Shown here piece after piece: positions 43,385 to 52,307 of a DNA stretch of 64,000 nt; position 1 is the stretch's first letter, and each line of letters starts with the position of its first letter. Below the pieces are notes generated by a model. That model had not been told where the DNA came from and searched no databases. It was given only the letters and a program-made list of their open reading frames with translations. This stretch comes from Maribacter_C sp947494565. Lineage in GTDB: Bacteria > Bacteroidota > Bacteroidia > Flavobacteriales > Flavobacteriaceae. The stretch is taken from the NCBI RefSeq assembly GCF_047345415.1, contig NZ_JBLFEP010000001.1:930001-994000 (forward strand), in the 5' to 3' direction. The position numbers and the translations under genes are program-made.

Positions 43385-45211
43385 TTAATGTTTGAAATAC
43401 AGATTGAATTCGGTCCACTCCCCCACCACACTATCCACTTCGATTCTGCCACCCATAGCCTCAATTTGATTCTTCGTAATGAAGAGTCCTATTCCTTTGG
43501 CCTCTTTATGGTTGTGAAAGGTTTTATACATGCCAAAAAGCTTTTCTCCATGTCTTTTCAAATCGATACCTAGACCATTATCCCTAAATTTCAAGATGAC
43601 ATTCTCTCTGGTCGTTAATGTGGATACATGTATTTCACATCGACGTTCGGGATGGGCGTACTTGAGACTGTTTGTAAAGAGATTGAGCAGAATACTGTCA
43701 AGATAGGCGGGAACCGCCAATATTTTAAGGTTTTCATCTACCCGGATATGATGGACCGCTTTTTGATCTTCAATAAGCTTTCCGATGTTTTTTAGAGCGC
43801 CCTGTAAAGCCGGGTAAATCGCGATTTTTTCGATTTTTTCCCTGATATCCGATCTGATTTGAACAACATCGTTCAAATGTACCACGGTCTCATTAAGGCT
43901 TTCCGCTGCATTTCCGAGCATTTTGAAGATTTCATCTCTCTCCATATCTTCAGGGTTCGGGTCATCCTCTGATTTGATTAAATAATCTGTCAGCATTGCA
44001 ATATTGGTGGCATGTGAACGAAGATTGTGGGATACGATATGTGCAAAATTCGTAAGGCCTTCATTCTGCTCACGGGTAGCGTTCAATAACTTTTTCAGTT
44101 GCACCTCAGCATTCCTTATCGGGCTAATATCCCAATTGATTCCTATCATTTTTAAGGGCGAGCCTTGGGCATCTCTTTGAACGACGGCTTCTGCCTTGAT
44201 CGTATGCACTTTACCATTTGGCCATAGGACACGAAACTCCGTATTGAAGTCCTTTTCCCCTTTAATCGCCAGCGCTACTTCCTTTTGAGATCGCTCTTTA
44301 TCTGACGGGTGAATGGTGCTCTCCCAAGCTTCATAAACCCCTGCGAAATCTTCTTTCCTTACCCCGTAGAGTTTGTACATGTTATCGTCCCAAATGAGGG
44401 TATTATCAGGAATATTGTATTCCCAAATGCCTATTCCAGCTGCGTTTGTAGCAATAGACAAGCGCTGCGACACCTCCTTGAACCGGATATCCGCTTTTTT
44501 CTGTTCATTGATGTCTTGGAAAGTTCCTACAAGACGCACGCATTTCCCATCTACCATTTCAGCCTCGCCCTTTGCCCGAACCCAGAGTTCTTTGCCGCTA
44601 CTGGTAACAATGACCAATTCCGTATCCCATGAGGTTCCATTTTGAATCGCATCGCTAACTAAGAGTGAGATTTTATCTCGGTGTTCTCCGGCCTTATAAA
44701 AGTTGATTCCTTCCTCTAGGCTTGGAACGTAATCTTCCGGCATTTCATGTATTTCCTTCGTTATATCGGTCCAGTACACCTTGTTCGATATTAAATCTAC
44801 CTCCCAACCGCCAATTCTTGCTACGGACTTGGCTTTCATCAGCAGTTCTTCTTTACGTTTCCTTGCGGTCACATTTTCAAGAAACATGATGAGTCCGATA
44901 ATCTCGTTATCGGCATTTCGCCAGGGATTTATTTTCCAGCTTAACCAAGTGATGTTCCCATTGGGAAGAATAAATTTTGCCCCAGAATTTCTATCTTGAT
45001 TTCCGAGAAGGCACTCTTGAATGATTTCTTGGAGGGCTTTTGGTATCAGTTGCTCTAGATGGGCAATTGATTTTCCAATAAGTGTTTCTTCTTTGATGTC
45101 ATGAACCTTGAGCCATTCTTCAGAATAGTTCAAGATTTTCATCTGCTTATCGAGGATGACCATAGGGGCCGGTGAGTCCTTTAGCAGTAGGTCAACTAAG
45201 TGTGTTTCCAA
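43385..45211 (-). CDS. Three-PAS sensor histidine kinase
   Basis: The 608-residue kinase has three PAS/PAC domains (about residues 10-118, 125-240, 245-365), a phospho-acceptor region with HIVSHNLRSHATNIAMLTDY, and an ATPase domain with N box NLFTNSLKYA, RDNGLGID and KGIGLFITKNQ. No membrane helices are seen, so it senses cytoplasmic signals. The start is a TTG at 45211; no ATG precedes it before an in-frame stop. It lacks a receiver domain and is not adjacent to a response regulator. Confidence 0.88.
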   Translation of the reverse strand: METHLVDLLLKDSPAPMVILDKQMKILNYSEEWLKVHDIKEETLIGKSIAHLEQLIPKALQEIIQECLLGNQDRNSGAKFILPNGNITWLSWKINPWRNADNEIIGLIMFLENVTARKRKEELLMKAKSVARIGGWEVDLISNKVYWTDITKEIHEMPEDYVPSLEEGINFYKAGEHRDKISLLVSDAIQNGTSWDTELVIVTSSGKELWVRAKGEAEMVDGKCVRLVGTFQDINEQKKADIRFKEVSQRLSIATNAAGIGIWEYNIPDNTLIWDDNMYKLYGVRKEDFAGVYEAWESTIHPSDKERSQKEVALAIKGEKDFNTEFRVLWPNGKVHTIKAEAVVQRDAQGSPLKMIGINWDISPIRNAEVQLKKLLNATREQNEGLTNFAHIVSHNLRSHATNIAMLTDYLIKSEDDPNPEDMERDEIFKMLGNAAESLNETVVHLNDVVQIRSDIREKIEKIAIYPALQGALKNIGKLIEDQKAVHHIRVDENLKILAVPAYLDSILLNLFTNSLKYAHPERRCEIHVSTLTTRENVILKFRDNGLGIDLKRHGEKLFGMYKTFHNHKEAKGIGLFITKNQIEAMGGRIEVDSVVGEWTEFNLYFKH

Positions 45212-45430
45212 AGGGCGTAGTTTGATTGGATTTGGGCCTTATCTATTTGGTCGCTTCCATAACGTAAAATATTGAGGTAATCGTATAATCAACCTTCTTT
45301 ATTTTAAATAGTTATGTGCCACATTGGAAATAACAAGGCTATTATCAAATTGATTTTAAAACGGGATCTGTCGCTGTTCAAAAAACCAAGGAATTACAGT
45401 TCTTAGAGCAAAGCACAAATTTCAGAAACG

Positions 45431-45468
45431 AAAAAACCTCAACCAATCGATTATCGATTTAGTTGAGG
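45431..45468 (-). terminator. Terminator for tRNA-Ala
   Basis: On the minus strand a hairpin with CCTCAAC / GTTGAGG closing arms and an inner ATCGAT pairing is followed by TTTTTT. It lies 10-47 bases beyond the tRNA 3' end. Confidence 0.75.
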
Positions 45469-45476
45469 CTTTGAAT

Positions 45477-45551
<75 letters not shown>

Positions 45552-45620
45552 TTGCGAAGCGCAAAGAAAATACTTTTACCGTAAGTATCAAAATGTAAAG
45601 GCTTCTTATTCGTGCCACGA

Positions 45621-46418
45621 TTAATCCTTTTTCACACGCAGCATAAGCACCGGAATTTTCACAAAGAACTCCGACTTCAAAATCGTGTTCTTTTCCCATA
45701 GCTTTTTGAAAAACCCTCTTTTCCTTCTAAAAACGCATAGTAAATCGGGTTGATGTGACTGGAAATGCTCCAAAACACCTTGGTAGGTAGTTGCATTTTC
45801 AGAAATTGTCAATTGCTCGCTTATATCCATTAGGGAAGGATTTACCTTTAAATCATCTTTGTCGTATCCAGGCGTTTTCACTAAAAGTAGACTCACCTTT
45901 GTTCCATGTTTTTTCTGGATAGACAGTAATGGTTCTAACATACGTTTTTTCTTCAAAACACCTGATTTAAATGCTGTCAAAGCCGATTTGAAAGGTGAAA
46001 AAACAGTTCCTTTTGGAACAATAAGTGCCGGAATGTCTGTCTGCTTTATGATTTTCCCCGTCGTGTTTCCTAAATAGAGCTCCTCTTTGATATCATTGCT
46101 CCTTGGGGCGATGATAATCAAATCAATACCTAATTCTTTATCTATTTCCTTCAGACCATCGGTAATATCGCCATTATAAGTCGCTATTTTAATCGAAATG
46201 TCCTTTGAATCGACCTTTTCAATGACTTCCTTCAAACGCTCTTTGCTACTCTCGGCGACCTTTTGTGATATATTTGCCAAACTGCCGGTCTTTGCCGACA
46301 CCGTAAAGACATCCATAACGAAAACCTGCGCTGAAAAAGCAGTAGCAAAATCTACGGCATACTGAAGCGTTTCTCCTGAATTGGAACCAGTGCCGATAGG
46401 TACAAGAATGTTTTTCAT
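45621..46418 (-). CDS. Universal stress protein (UspA family)
   Basis: The 265-residue protein has the UspA core at its N-terminus (ILVPIGTGSNSGETLQYAVDF, the Asp-rich GIDLIIIAPR and the GNTTGKIIKQTDIPALIVPK loop, an ATP-binding-type segment) and a second, more divergent copy in the C-terminal half. It is divergent from the GNAT gene with 53 bases between them. It probably supports survival under stress; no substrate known. Confidence 0.85.
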   Translation of the reverse strand: MKNILVPIGTGSNSGETLQYAVDFATAFSAQVFVMDVFTVSAKTGSLANISQKVAESSKERLKEVIEKVDSKDISIKIATYNGDITDGLKEIDKELGIDLIIIAPRSNDIKEELYLGNTTGKIIKQTDIPALIVPKGTVFSPFKSALTAFKSGVLKKKRMLEPLLSIQKKHGTKVSLLLVKTPGYDKDDLKVNPSLMDISEQLTISENATTYQGVLEHFQSHQPDLLCVFRRKRGFFKKLWEKNTILKSEFFVKIPVLMLRVKKD

Positions 46419-46471
46419 GGGAAAGGGTATTGATTAATAATCTAAATTTACAATTAAATTGATCTTCACGA

Positions 46472-46972
46472 ATGATTCGACGTGCAAAGATACCGGAAAT
46501 CCCCGATATTCTAAACATTACCAGGGCTTGTGCGGCATTTATGATCGACAAGGGCATTTATCAATGGAACGAAGAATACCCCTCAGCAAGGGCCTTTGAA
46601 AAGGATATTGAAAGAAACGAGCTTTTTGTTCTCGAAAAATCATCAAAAATTATTGGTACAGTGGTCATCTCCACATTAATGGATGAGGAATACAGGCCCG
46701 TACGATGGCTTACCCCAAACGGAAAGAGCATTTACATCCATCGGCTTTCCATCGATCCCAAATTTCAAGGAAATGGGTATGCTCGTCAATTAATGGATTT
46801 CGCCGAAAACCTCGCGCGCGAAAAAGGATGTCTTTCCGTTCGTCTCGATACGTTTAGCCAGAACAAGGGCAATCAACGGTTCTATGAGCGTCGTGGATAT
46901 CAGAAGTTAGAAGACATCGGCTACCCGAAACAAAGTGACCAACCTTTTCATTGTTATGAACTCGTCCTTTAA
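46472..46972 (+). CDS. GNAT family N-acetyltransferase
   Basis: A 166-residue acetyltransferase with the central motif A, IDPKFQGNGYARQLMDFAENLA (Q-x-x-G-x-A), and the C-terminal RGYQKLEDIGYPK. The acetyl-CoA site is intact; the acceptor is unknown. It is 3 bases upstream of the MATE gene and so is probably in the same transcript. Confidence 0.85.
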   Translation: MIRRAKIPEIPDILNITRACAAFMIDKGIYQWNEEYPSARAFEKDIERNELFVLEKSSKIIGTVVISTLMDEEYRPVRWLTPNGKSIYIHRLSIDPKFQGNGYARQLMDFAENLAREKGCLSVRLDTFSQNKGNQRFYERRGYQKLEDIGYPKQSDQPFHCYELVL

Positions 46973-46975
46973 TCT

Positions 46976-48319
46976 ATGGAAATACAAAAAGTCTCCCTTA
47001 CTTTTCGTTCCATCCACAAACTTGCCCTTCCGGCGACCATAGCAGGTATCGCAGAACCCCTTTTATCGATAACCGATACCGCGATTGTAGGTAATATTTC
47101 GGTGGACGGTCTTGAATCTTTGGCGGCTGCCGGTATCGTCGGTTCGTTTCTCTCGATGCTCATCTGGATTTTAGGTCAGACACGTAGTGCTATTTCTGCT
47201 ATCCTCTCACAATATCTAGGGGCGGAAAAACTCGGTGCGGTAAAAACCCTTCCGGCACAGGCTATTTTTTTGAACATCACGCTAAGTGTATTCATCTTGC
47301 TATCGACCATATTCGTCATCGAAGAGATTTTTACCCTGATGAACGCCTCGGGGAAAATTCTACACTATTGTATTTCCTATTATTCCATTCGCGTTTGGGG
47401 GTTTCCGTTGACGCTTTTCATTTTTGCGGTCATGGGCATCTTCCGGGGGCTTCAAAATACGTATTGGCCTATGATGATCGCCTTGGTCGGGGCACTCCTG
47501 AACATCGTACTAGATTTTATTCTAGTGTACGGAATCGAGGGGCTTATCGCTCCTATGTACCTTGACGGTGCCGCATGGGCAAGCCTGATCGCACAGATGG
47601 TCATGGCCCTAATGGCAGGGGTACTTTTGGTTACAAAAACCGATATCAATCTCAAGTTGAGCCTCGACTGGCACCCTGAATTAAGCCGCTTGATCGTGAT
47701 GAGCCTAAATCTTTTTGTACGCGCCATCGCTCTGAATACGGCCCTGATCCTGGCCGTTAGAGAGGCCGCCGCCCTCGGTGATAAATATATCGGGGCACAT
47801 ACCATTGCAGTGAATATTTGGCTATTCTCCGCTTTCTTTATCGACGGATATGGCGCTGCTGGGAATATTATGGGAGGTCGTCTTTTGGGTGCGAAAAATT
47901 ACACCGGTCTCTGGTCACTGGCTAAAAAAATCATCAAATACGGGCTTCTGATTAGCCTCGTTCTGGTGCTTCTCGGATTTGTATTCTACTATCCTATCGG
48001 ACGTTTGTTCTCAAACGAGCCCTTGGTTCTAGAGACATTCTACGCCATATTTTTCATCGTCATCTTGGGGCTGCCCATGAATACGCTAGCGTTTGTTTTC
48101 GATGGGCTGTTCAAGGGGCTGGGAGAAATGAAGTACTTGAGAAATACCTTGCTGGTCGCCACTTTTTTAGGCTTCGTACCCACCTTGTTCTTAGGGAAGT
48201 ATCTCGGTTGGGGGTTTTACGGTATCTGGATCGCTTTTACCATCTGGATGATCATTCGAGGAGGCGCACTCGTTTTTAAGTTCAGAAGAAAGTTTCGACC
48301 CTTACTACAAAACCACTAA
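46976..48319 (+). CDS. MATE family efflux transporter
   Basis: The 447-residue protein has 12 membrane helices and the MATE layout, with LPATIAGIAEPLLSITDTAIVG in the first repeat and GYGAAGNIMGGRLLGAKN in the second. MATE proteins export cationic drugs and metabolites using Na+ or H+ gradients. It follows the GNAT gene by 3 bases, and the enoyl-CoA hydratase gene starts 21 bases downstream. Confidence 0.9.
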   Translation: MEIQKVSLTFRSIHKLALPATIAGIAEPLLSITDTAIVGNISVDGLESLAAAGIVGSFLSMLIWILGQTRSAISAILSQYLGAEKLGAVKTLPAQAIFLNITLSVFILLSTIFVIEEIFTLMNASGKILHYCISYYSIRVWGFPLTLFIFAVMGIFRGLQNTYWPMMIALVGALLNIVLDFILVYGIEGLIAPMYLDGAAWASLIAQMVMALMAGVLLVTKTDINLKLSLDWHPELSRLIVMSLNLFVRAIALNTALILAVREAAALGDKYIGAHTIAVNIWLFSAFFIDGYGAAGNIMGGRLLGAKNYTGLWSLAKKIIKYGLLISLVLVLLGFVFYYPIGRLFSNEPLVLETFYAIFFIVILGLPMNTLAFVFDGLFKGLGEMKYLRNTLLVATFLGFVPTLFLGKYLGWGFYGIWIAFTIWMIIRGGALVFKFRRKFRPLLQNH

Positions 48320-48340
48320 TTTTAACCCAAATCTTAGACC

Positions 48341-49108
48341 ATGGGCACAGATAGACAAAACGGAAGCCTTTATACGGCCATTCAGGGTAAGGTAGCGACA
48401 GTCGAATTCGGACATCCTGCGAGCAATTCTTTTGTAGCGGAATTATTGGACAGGCTCACCGTCGAGCTCAACGAACTATCTGAGAACAAGAATATCACGG
48501 TAATCATATTAAAATCGGAGGGCAATCGTGCTTTTTGCGCCGGGGCATCTTTTGATGAACTGATGGCAGTTTCCAACCTTGAGGAAGGCAAGGTGTTCTT
48601 CAGTGGTTTCGCCAATGTCATCAATGCCATGCGCACCTGCAAAAAAGTCATTATAGGTCGTGTTCAGGGAAAAACTGTTGGCGGAGGTGTAGGTTTGGCT
48701 TCTGCTTGTGACTACGTTTTTGCTTCGGTCGAAGCATCCATACGTCTTTCCGAATTAACGATCGGCATTGCGCCTTTAGTGATTGCCCCAGCTGTGGAGC
48801 GAAAAATTGGTACGGGCGCAATTTCAGAATTATCACTAGCGCCCTCGGAATGGAAAAATGCGTATTGGGCAAAGGAAAAAGGACTGTATTCGAAGGTGTT
48901 CGATAAGATTGAGGAATTGGACAAAGACTTGGAATTTTTTGTTGAGAAATTGGCTTCTTATAACCCCGAAGCGTTGGAGGAATGGAAAAAAGTCCTGTGG
49001 GAAGGAACATCGCATTGGGATACCTTACTCACGGACCGAGCCGCTATAACTGGGAAATTAGTGCTGTCGGAATTCACTAAAAATGCGCTTTCTAAATTCA
49101 AAAAATAA
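48341..49108 (+). CDS. Enoyl-CoA hydratase/isomerase family protein
   Basis: The 255-residue crotonase-fold protein has the oxyanion-hole segments AFCAGASFDEL and RVQGKTVGGGVGLASACDYVFA, and the SELTIGIAPLV stretch. The usual catalytic Glu in the second loop is hard to place, so hydratase activity is not certain. It probably acts on an acyl-CoA. It continues the transcript from MATE, with 21 bases between. Confidence 0.8.
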   Translation: MGTDRQNGSLYTAIQGKVATVEFGHPASNSFVAELLDRLTVELNELSENKNITVIILKSEGNRAFCAGASFDELMAVSNLEEGKVFFSGFANVINAMRTCKKVIIGRVQGKTVGGGVGLASACDYVFASVEASIRLSELTIGIAPLVIAPAVERKIGTGAISELSLAPSEWKNAYWAKEKGLYSKVFDKIEELDKDLEFFVEKLASYNPEALEEWKKVLWEGTSHWDTLLTDRAAITGKLVLSEFTKNALSKFKK

Positions 49109-49152
49109 TAAGCAATCCTATTTCTCGTTCTATTCTTCTAACTCACCTTTTT

Positions 49153-49266
49153 ATGGACTTCTTAAACTTCATCAACGGAGACCTTGTTTTTCCTATCCTA
49201 GCGCTTTTTGTCGTAGTTATTTATTTTGTAAATCGAATTCGCGCACGACGTCGATTCAAACGTTAA
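49153..49266 (+). CDS. 37-residue single-pass membrane protein
   Basis: The reading frame MDFLNFINGDLVFPILALF and on has one hydrophobic helix followed by a basic RIRARRRFKR tail, the classic inside-positive anchor. It begins 44 bases after the enoyl-CoA hydratase stop on the same strand. Function unknown. The regular topology supports a gene, but conservation is untested. Confidence 0.5.
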   Translation: MDFLNFINGDLVFPILALFVVVIYFVNRIRARRRFKR

Positions 49267-49315
49267 ATTTAAATCTTTGACGCAACTCTTGGGGCAATCC
49301 ACATCTTTTTTACGG

Positions 49316-49747
49316 ATGAAAAAAGTACTCTTTCTCGGTCTTCTTATTTTGGTGCTCACGGATTGTAATCACAATGATGCTAATAATCCCATTGCAGCTG
49401 ATTGCACTGTCGTCGCTTGCACGAACGAGTTTGTAACCTTAACCGTATTAGTAAAGGATAAAGATGGTGTCTTGATTCCGCTCGATCGTTTTGAGGTAGT
49501 CGATTCGAAAACCGCGGAAGACATTACACCGGAACTCTCTTCGGAGGAATTTCAAACAGCCCGGCAAATTGGACGGTACCCAATCTACAGCGATGCATTT
49601 CTTATGGGAAATCAAAATACCCAAAAGAACCTTGTTTTTAGAGGTTTTATTAATGAGGAAAGGCTTGTGAATGCCGAAATCGTAGTAGCCATCGATTGTT
49701 GCCATGTAAGTATAGCTTCAGGGGATACTACTATCGTTATCAACTAG
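49316..49747 (+). CDS. Hypothetical lipoprotein, 143 residues
   Basis: A signal peptide (KKVLFLGLLILVLTDC) ends at a lipid-attachment Cys, followed by a ~115-residue beta-rich domain with two Cys near the lipoprotein Cys (ADCTVVACTNE) and a Cys-Cys near the end (AIDCCHVS). The ATG at 49316 is preferred to the longer frame because it begins the signal peptide. No family is recognised. It precedes a PHP-domain lipoprotein on the same strand. Confidence 0.65.
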   Translation: MKKVLFLGLLILVLTDCNHNDANNPIAADCTVVACTNEFVTLTVLVKDKDGVLIPLDRFEVVDSKTAEDITPELSSEEFQTARQIGRYPIYSDAFLMGNQNTQKNLVFRGFINEERLVNAEIVVAIDCCHVSIASGDTTIVIN

Positions 49748-49799
49748 ATCAGCTCTAAAATTTCCTACCTTTAGCTTTCAATACAATGCTTGGCTATTT

Positions 49800-51023
49800 A
49801 TGGAAATCTTCAAAACAAAAAAAATCATCCTCTTTCTGGTTTTACTATCGATACTAGGGTGCAAGGAAAATAAACCGGCATCGGAAGACGATGAATTATC
49901 CCAACAATGGTACAAGGGAAACCTGCACACCCATTCCTACTGGAGTGACGGGGATGAATTTCCTGAAGTGATAGTAGACTGGTACAAATCTGAAGGGTAT
50001 CAATTTATCGCCTTATCAGATCACAACACTGTGGCTAAAGAAGAAAAATGGATAACGATTTCAGAAGATTCCATCTATCAAAAGGCTTTTCAAAGGTATC
50101 TTGAAAAGTACGGCACTGATTGGGTCATCCATAAAATAGATTCCGGACGGCCCATGGTCAGGCTCAAAACGTATGACGAATACAAAAACCGTTCGGAAGA
50201 GGTAGACAAGTTCTTGGTCATACCCTCGGAAGAAATTACCGATGAATTCGAGGGCAAGCCTTTGCATATGAACGCCACCAATATTCAAACCAAAATTGAG
50301 CCTCAAGGCGGTTCTAGCGTATCACAGGCATTACAAAATAATATTGACCAAGTACTGAAACAGAGGCAAGAAACAGGAATACCCATAATGCCGCATGTAA
50401 ACCATCCGAATTTTGGGTACGCAATTCACCTTAATGATATGATTTCCTTGAATGGAGAACGTTTCTTCGAAGTATACAATGGGCACCCCATGGTGCATAA
50501 TATGGGCGATTCGACTCGTGTTTCGACCGAAGAGATGTGGGACCTGATCAATATTTCCTATTTGGAAAACAAAAAACCGATCATGTACGGCTTGGCGACC
50601 GATGATTCGCATCACTATCACAAGTCAGGTAATGAATGGAGCAATGCCGGACGAGGTTGGGTGATGGTACAGGCTGATTCGCTTTCCGCCTCCTCCTTGA
50701 TAACAGCTTTAGAAGCAGGAAACTTTTATTCAAGTACTGGAATTACATTGAAGAGCATAACACGCGAAAATAATCGCCTATTTATTGAAATAGACCAAGA
50801 AAAAGGAGTCGAATATACCCTTACTTTTATAGGGCTAAGAAATGGAAAATCAGAAACGGAAGAATTGATTTCGGTCAAGGGAAACCAAGCCGATTTTGAA
50901 ATGACCGAAGATATCGTTTTTGCACGTTGTAGAATCACCTCCTCCAAATTACAATCCAATCCAATCGAAAGAATCCTTTATGAAATGGCTTGGACTCAAC
51001 CTGTAATAAGAGATGCGCAGTAA
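49800..51023 (+). CDS. PHP-domain lipoprotein phosphoesterase
   Basis: The 407-residue lipoprotein (LLSILGCKENK) carries a PHP metal-dependent phosphoesterase domain: first motif NLHTHSYWSDGDEFPE, ALSDHNTV, the middle IPSEEIT Glu, MPHVNHPNFG, and TDDSHHYH. This places a multi-metal active site outside the inner membrane. The C-terminal ~90 residues form a separate beta-sandwich-like part. A phosphate- or nucleotide-cleaving role in the periplasm is inferred. Confidence 0.88.
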   Translation: MEIFKTKKIILFLVLLSILGCKENKPASEDDELSQQWYKGNLHTHSYWSDGDEFPEVIVDWYKSEGYQFIALSDHNTVAKEEKWITISEDSIYQKAFQRYLEKYGTDWVIHKIDSGRPMVRLKTYDEYKNRSEEVDKFLVIPSEEITDEFEGKPLHMNATNIQTKIEPQGGSSVSQALQNNIDQVLKQRQETGIPIMPHVNHPNFGYAIHLNDMISLNGERFFEVYNGHPMVHNMGDSTRVSTEEMWDLINISYLENKKPIMYGLATDDSHHYHKSGNEWSNAGRGWVMVQADSLSASSLITALEAGNFYSSTGITLKSITRENNRLFIEIDQEKGVEYTLTFIGLRNGKSETEELISVKGNQADFEMTEDIVFARCRITSSKLQSNPIERILYEMAWTQPVIRDAQ

Positions 51024-51028
51024 ATAGT

Positions 51029-51036
51029 TACCTTTG
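51029..51036 (+). promoter_or_regulatory. Promoter -7 box (TACCTTTG) of the QueD/PTPS gene
   Basis: Exact TAnnTTTG, 17 bases before the ATG at 51054. No -33 element found. Confidence 0.45.
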
Positions 51037-51053
51037 TACGGCAAATAACACGA

Positions 51054-51503
51054 ATGGGTAACATCAGAATTACAAAGCAATTCAATTTCGAAACCGGCCA
51101 CGCATTATACGGCTATGATGGCAAGTGCCGAAACGTACATGGCCATAGCTATAAATTGTCCGTTACTGTGATAGGCCAACCCATTACGGACACCTCCCAT
51201 GTTAAATTGGGTATGGTCATCGATTTTGGCGATCTCAAAAAAATCGTAAAGGAAGAAATCGTAGATCAATTCGATCATGCAACCGTTTTCAATAAGAACA
51301 CTCCTCATGTTGAATTGGCCAAAGAATTGATGGACAGAGGTCATAACGTCATCCTGGCCGACTATCAACCGACCAGCGAAAATATGGTCATTGATTTCGC
51401 TGCGAAGATAAAAGCACGTTTACCACAGAACATCAAATTACATTCCCTAAAATTACAGGAAACCGACACCTCTTTTGCAGAATGGTTTGCATCCGAGAAT
51501 TAA
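51054..51503 (+). CDS. 6-pyruvoyl-tetrahydropterin synthase / QueD family
   Basis: The 149-residue protein has the zinc-binding His residues in FETGHALYGYDGKCRNVHGHSY, the catalytic Cys in GKCRN and the C-terminal Glu in LKLQETDTS. In bacteria it usually converts dihydroneopterin triphosphate to carboxytetrahydropterin for queuosine. No other queuosine genes are in the window. The next gene's promoter overlaps its stop region. Confidence 0.88.
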   Translation: MGNIRITKQFNFETGHALYGYDGKCRNVHGHSYKLSVTVIGQPITDTSHVKLGMVIDFGDLKKIVKEEIVDQFDHATVFNKNTPHVELAKELMDRGHNVILADYQPTSENMVIDFAAKIKARLPQNIKLHSLKLQETDTSFAEWFASEN

Positions 51504-51530
51504 TTGCGATTTCCCTTTTTACTATCTTTA
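51504..51530 (+). promoter_or_regulatory. Promoter of the LpxH-like gene
   Basis: TTG at 51504-51506 and TATCTTTA at 51523-51530, 16 bases apart. The gene's ATG at 51537 lies about 7 bases downstream of the box, so the mRNA may be nearly leaderless. Confidence 0.35.
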
Positions 51531-51536
51531 CACGAA

Positions 51537-52307
51537 ATGACAACCATCAATATTCCACCCGGCAAAAAAGTCTATTTTGCCAGTGATAATCATCTAGGAG
51601 CGCCGACCATGGAAGAGAGCCGACCCCGTGAAAGAAGATTTGTGGCATGGCTGGACCAAGTCAAAAAAGATGCTGGCGCCATTTTCCTGTTGGGAGACCT
51701 TTTTGATTTTTGGATGGAGTACAAAACCGTTGTTCCCAAAGGTTTCACCAGAACACTGGGCAAGTTGGCCGAACTATCGGACGATGGCATTCCTATTTAT
51801 TATTTTGTAGGCAACCACGATCTCTGGATGAACGGCTACTTTGAAGAGGAGCTTAATATCCCGGTCTTTCACAACCCACAGCAATATGACATCAATGGTG
51901 TTTCATTCTTTATCGGCCATGGTGACGGGCTAGGCCCTAAGGACAAGGGCTATAAGCGAATGAAAAAGGTATTCACCCATCCCCTTTCAAAATGGTTGTA
52001 CCGTTGGTTACACCCGGATTGGGGTGTGCGATTGGCTCAATACCTCTCCGTCAAGAATAAAATTATTTCAGGTGATGAGGACATTAAATTTCTTGGGGAA
52101 GACAACGAATGGTTAGTACAATACGCCAAAAGAAAACTGGAAAACCAACATTATGATCATTTTGTTTTCGGGCATCGACATCTTCCTCTAGAGATCGACC
52201 TAGATGGAACATCAAAATACACCAATCTCGGCGACTGGATCTCGTACTACACTTATGCCGTTTTCGATGGCGAAAACCTATCCTTGGAAAAATACACTAC
52301 GACCTAG
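51537..52307 (+). CDS. LpxH-like UDP-2,3-diacylglucosamine diphosphatase
   Basis: A 256-residue metallophosphoesterase with FASDNHLGAPT, LLGDLFDFWMEY, VGNHDLWM, GHGDGLGPKD and FGHRHLPLEI, the five metal-binding blocks of the calcineurin-like fold. The SDNH/GNHD/GHRH set matches LpxH, which makes lipid X in lipid A synthesis. Start at 51537 follows from a TATCTTTA box; a TTG at 51504 also lies in frame. It overlaps the convergent MFS gene by 11 bases at its 3' end. Confidence 0.82.
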   Translation: MTTINIPPGKKVYFASDNHLGAPTMEESRPRERRFVAWLDQVKKDAGAIFLLGDLFDFWMEYKTVVPKGFTRTLGKLAELSDDGIPIYYFVGNHDLWMNGYFEEELNIPVFHNPQQYDINGVSFFIGHGDGLGPKDKGYKRMKKVFTHPLSKWLYRWLHPDWGVRLAQYLSVKNKIISGDEDIKFLGEDNEWLVQYAKRKLENQHYDHFVFGHRHLPLEIDLDGTSKYTNLGDWISYYTYAVFDGENLSLEKYTTT

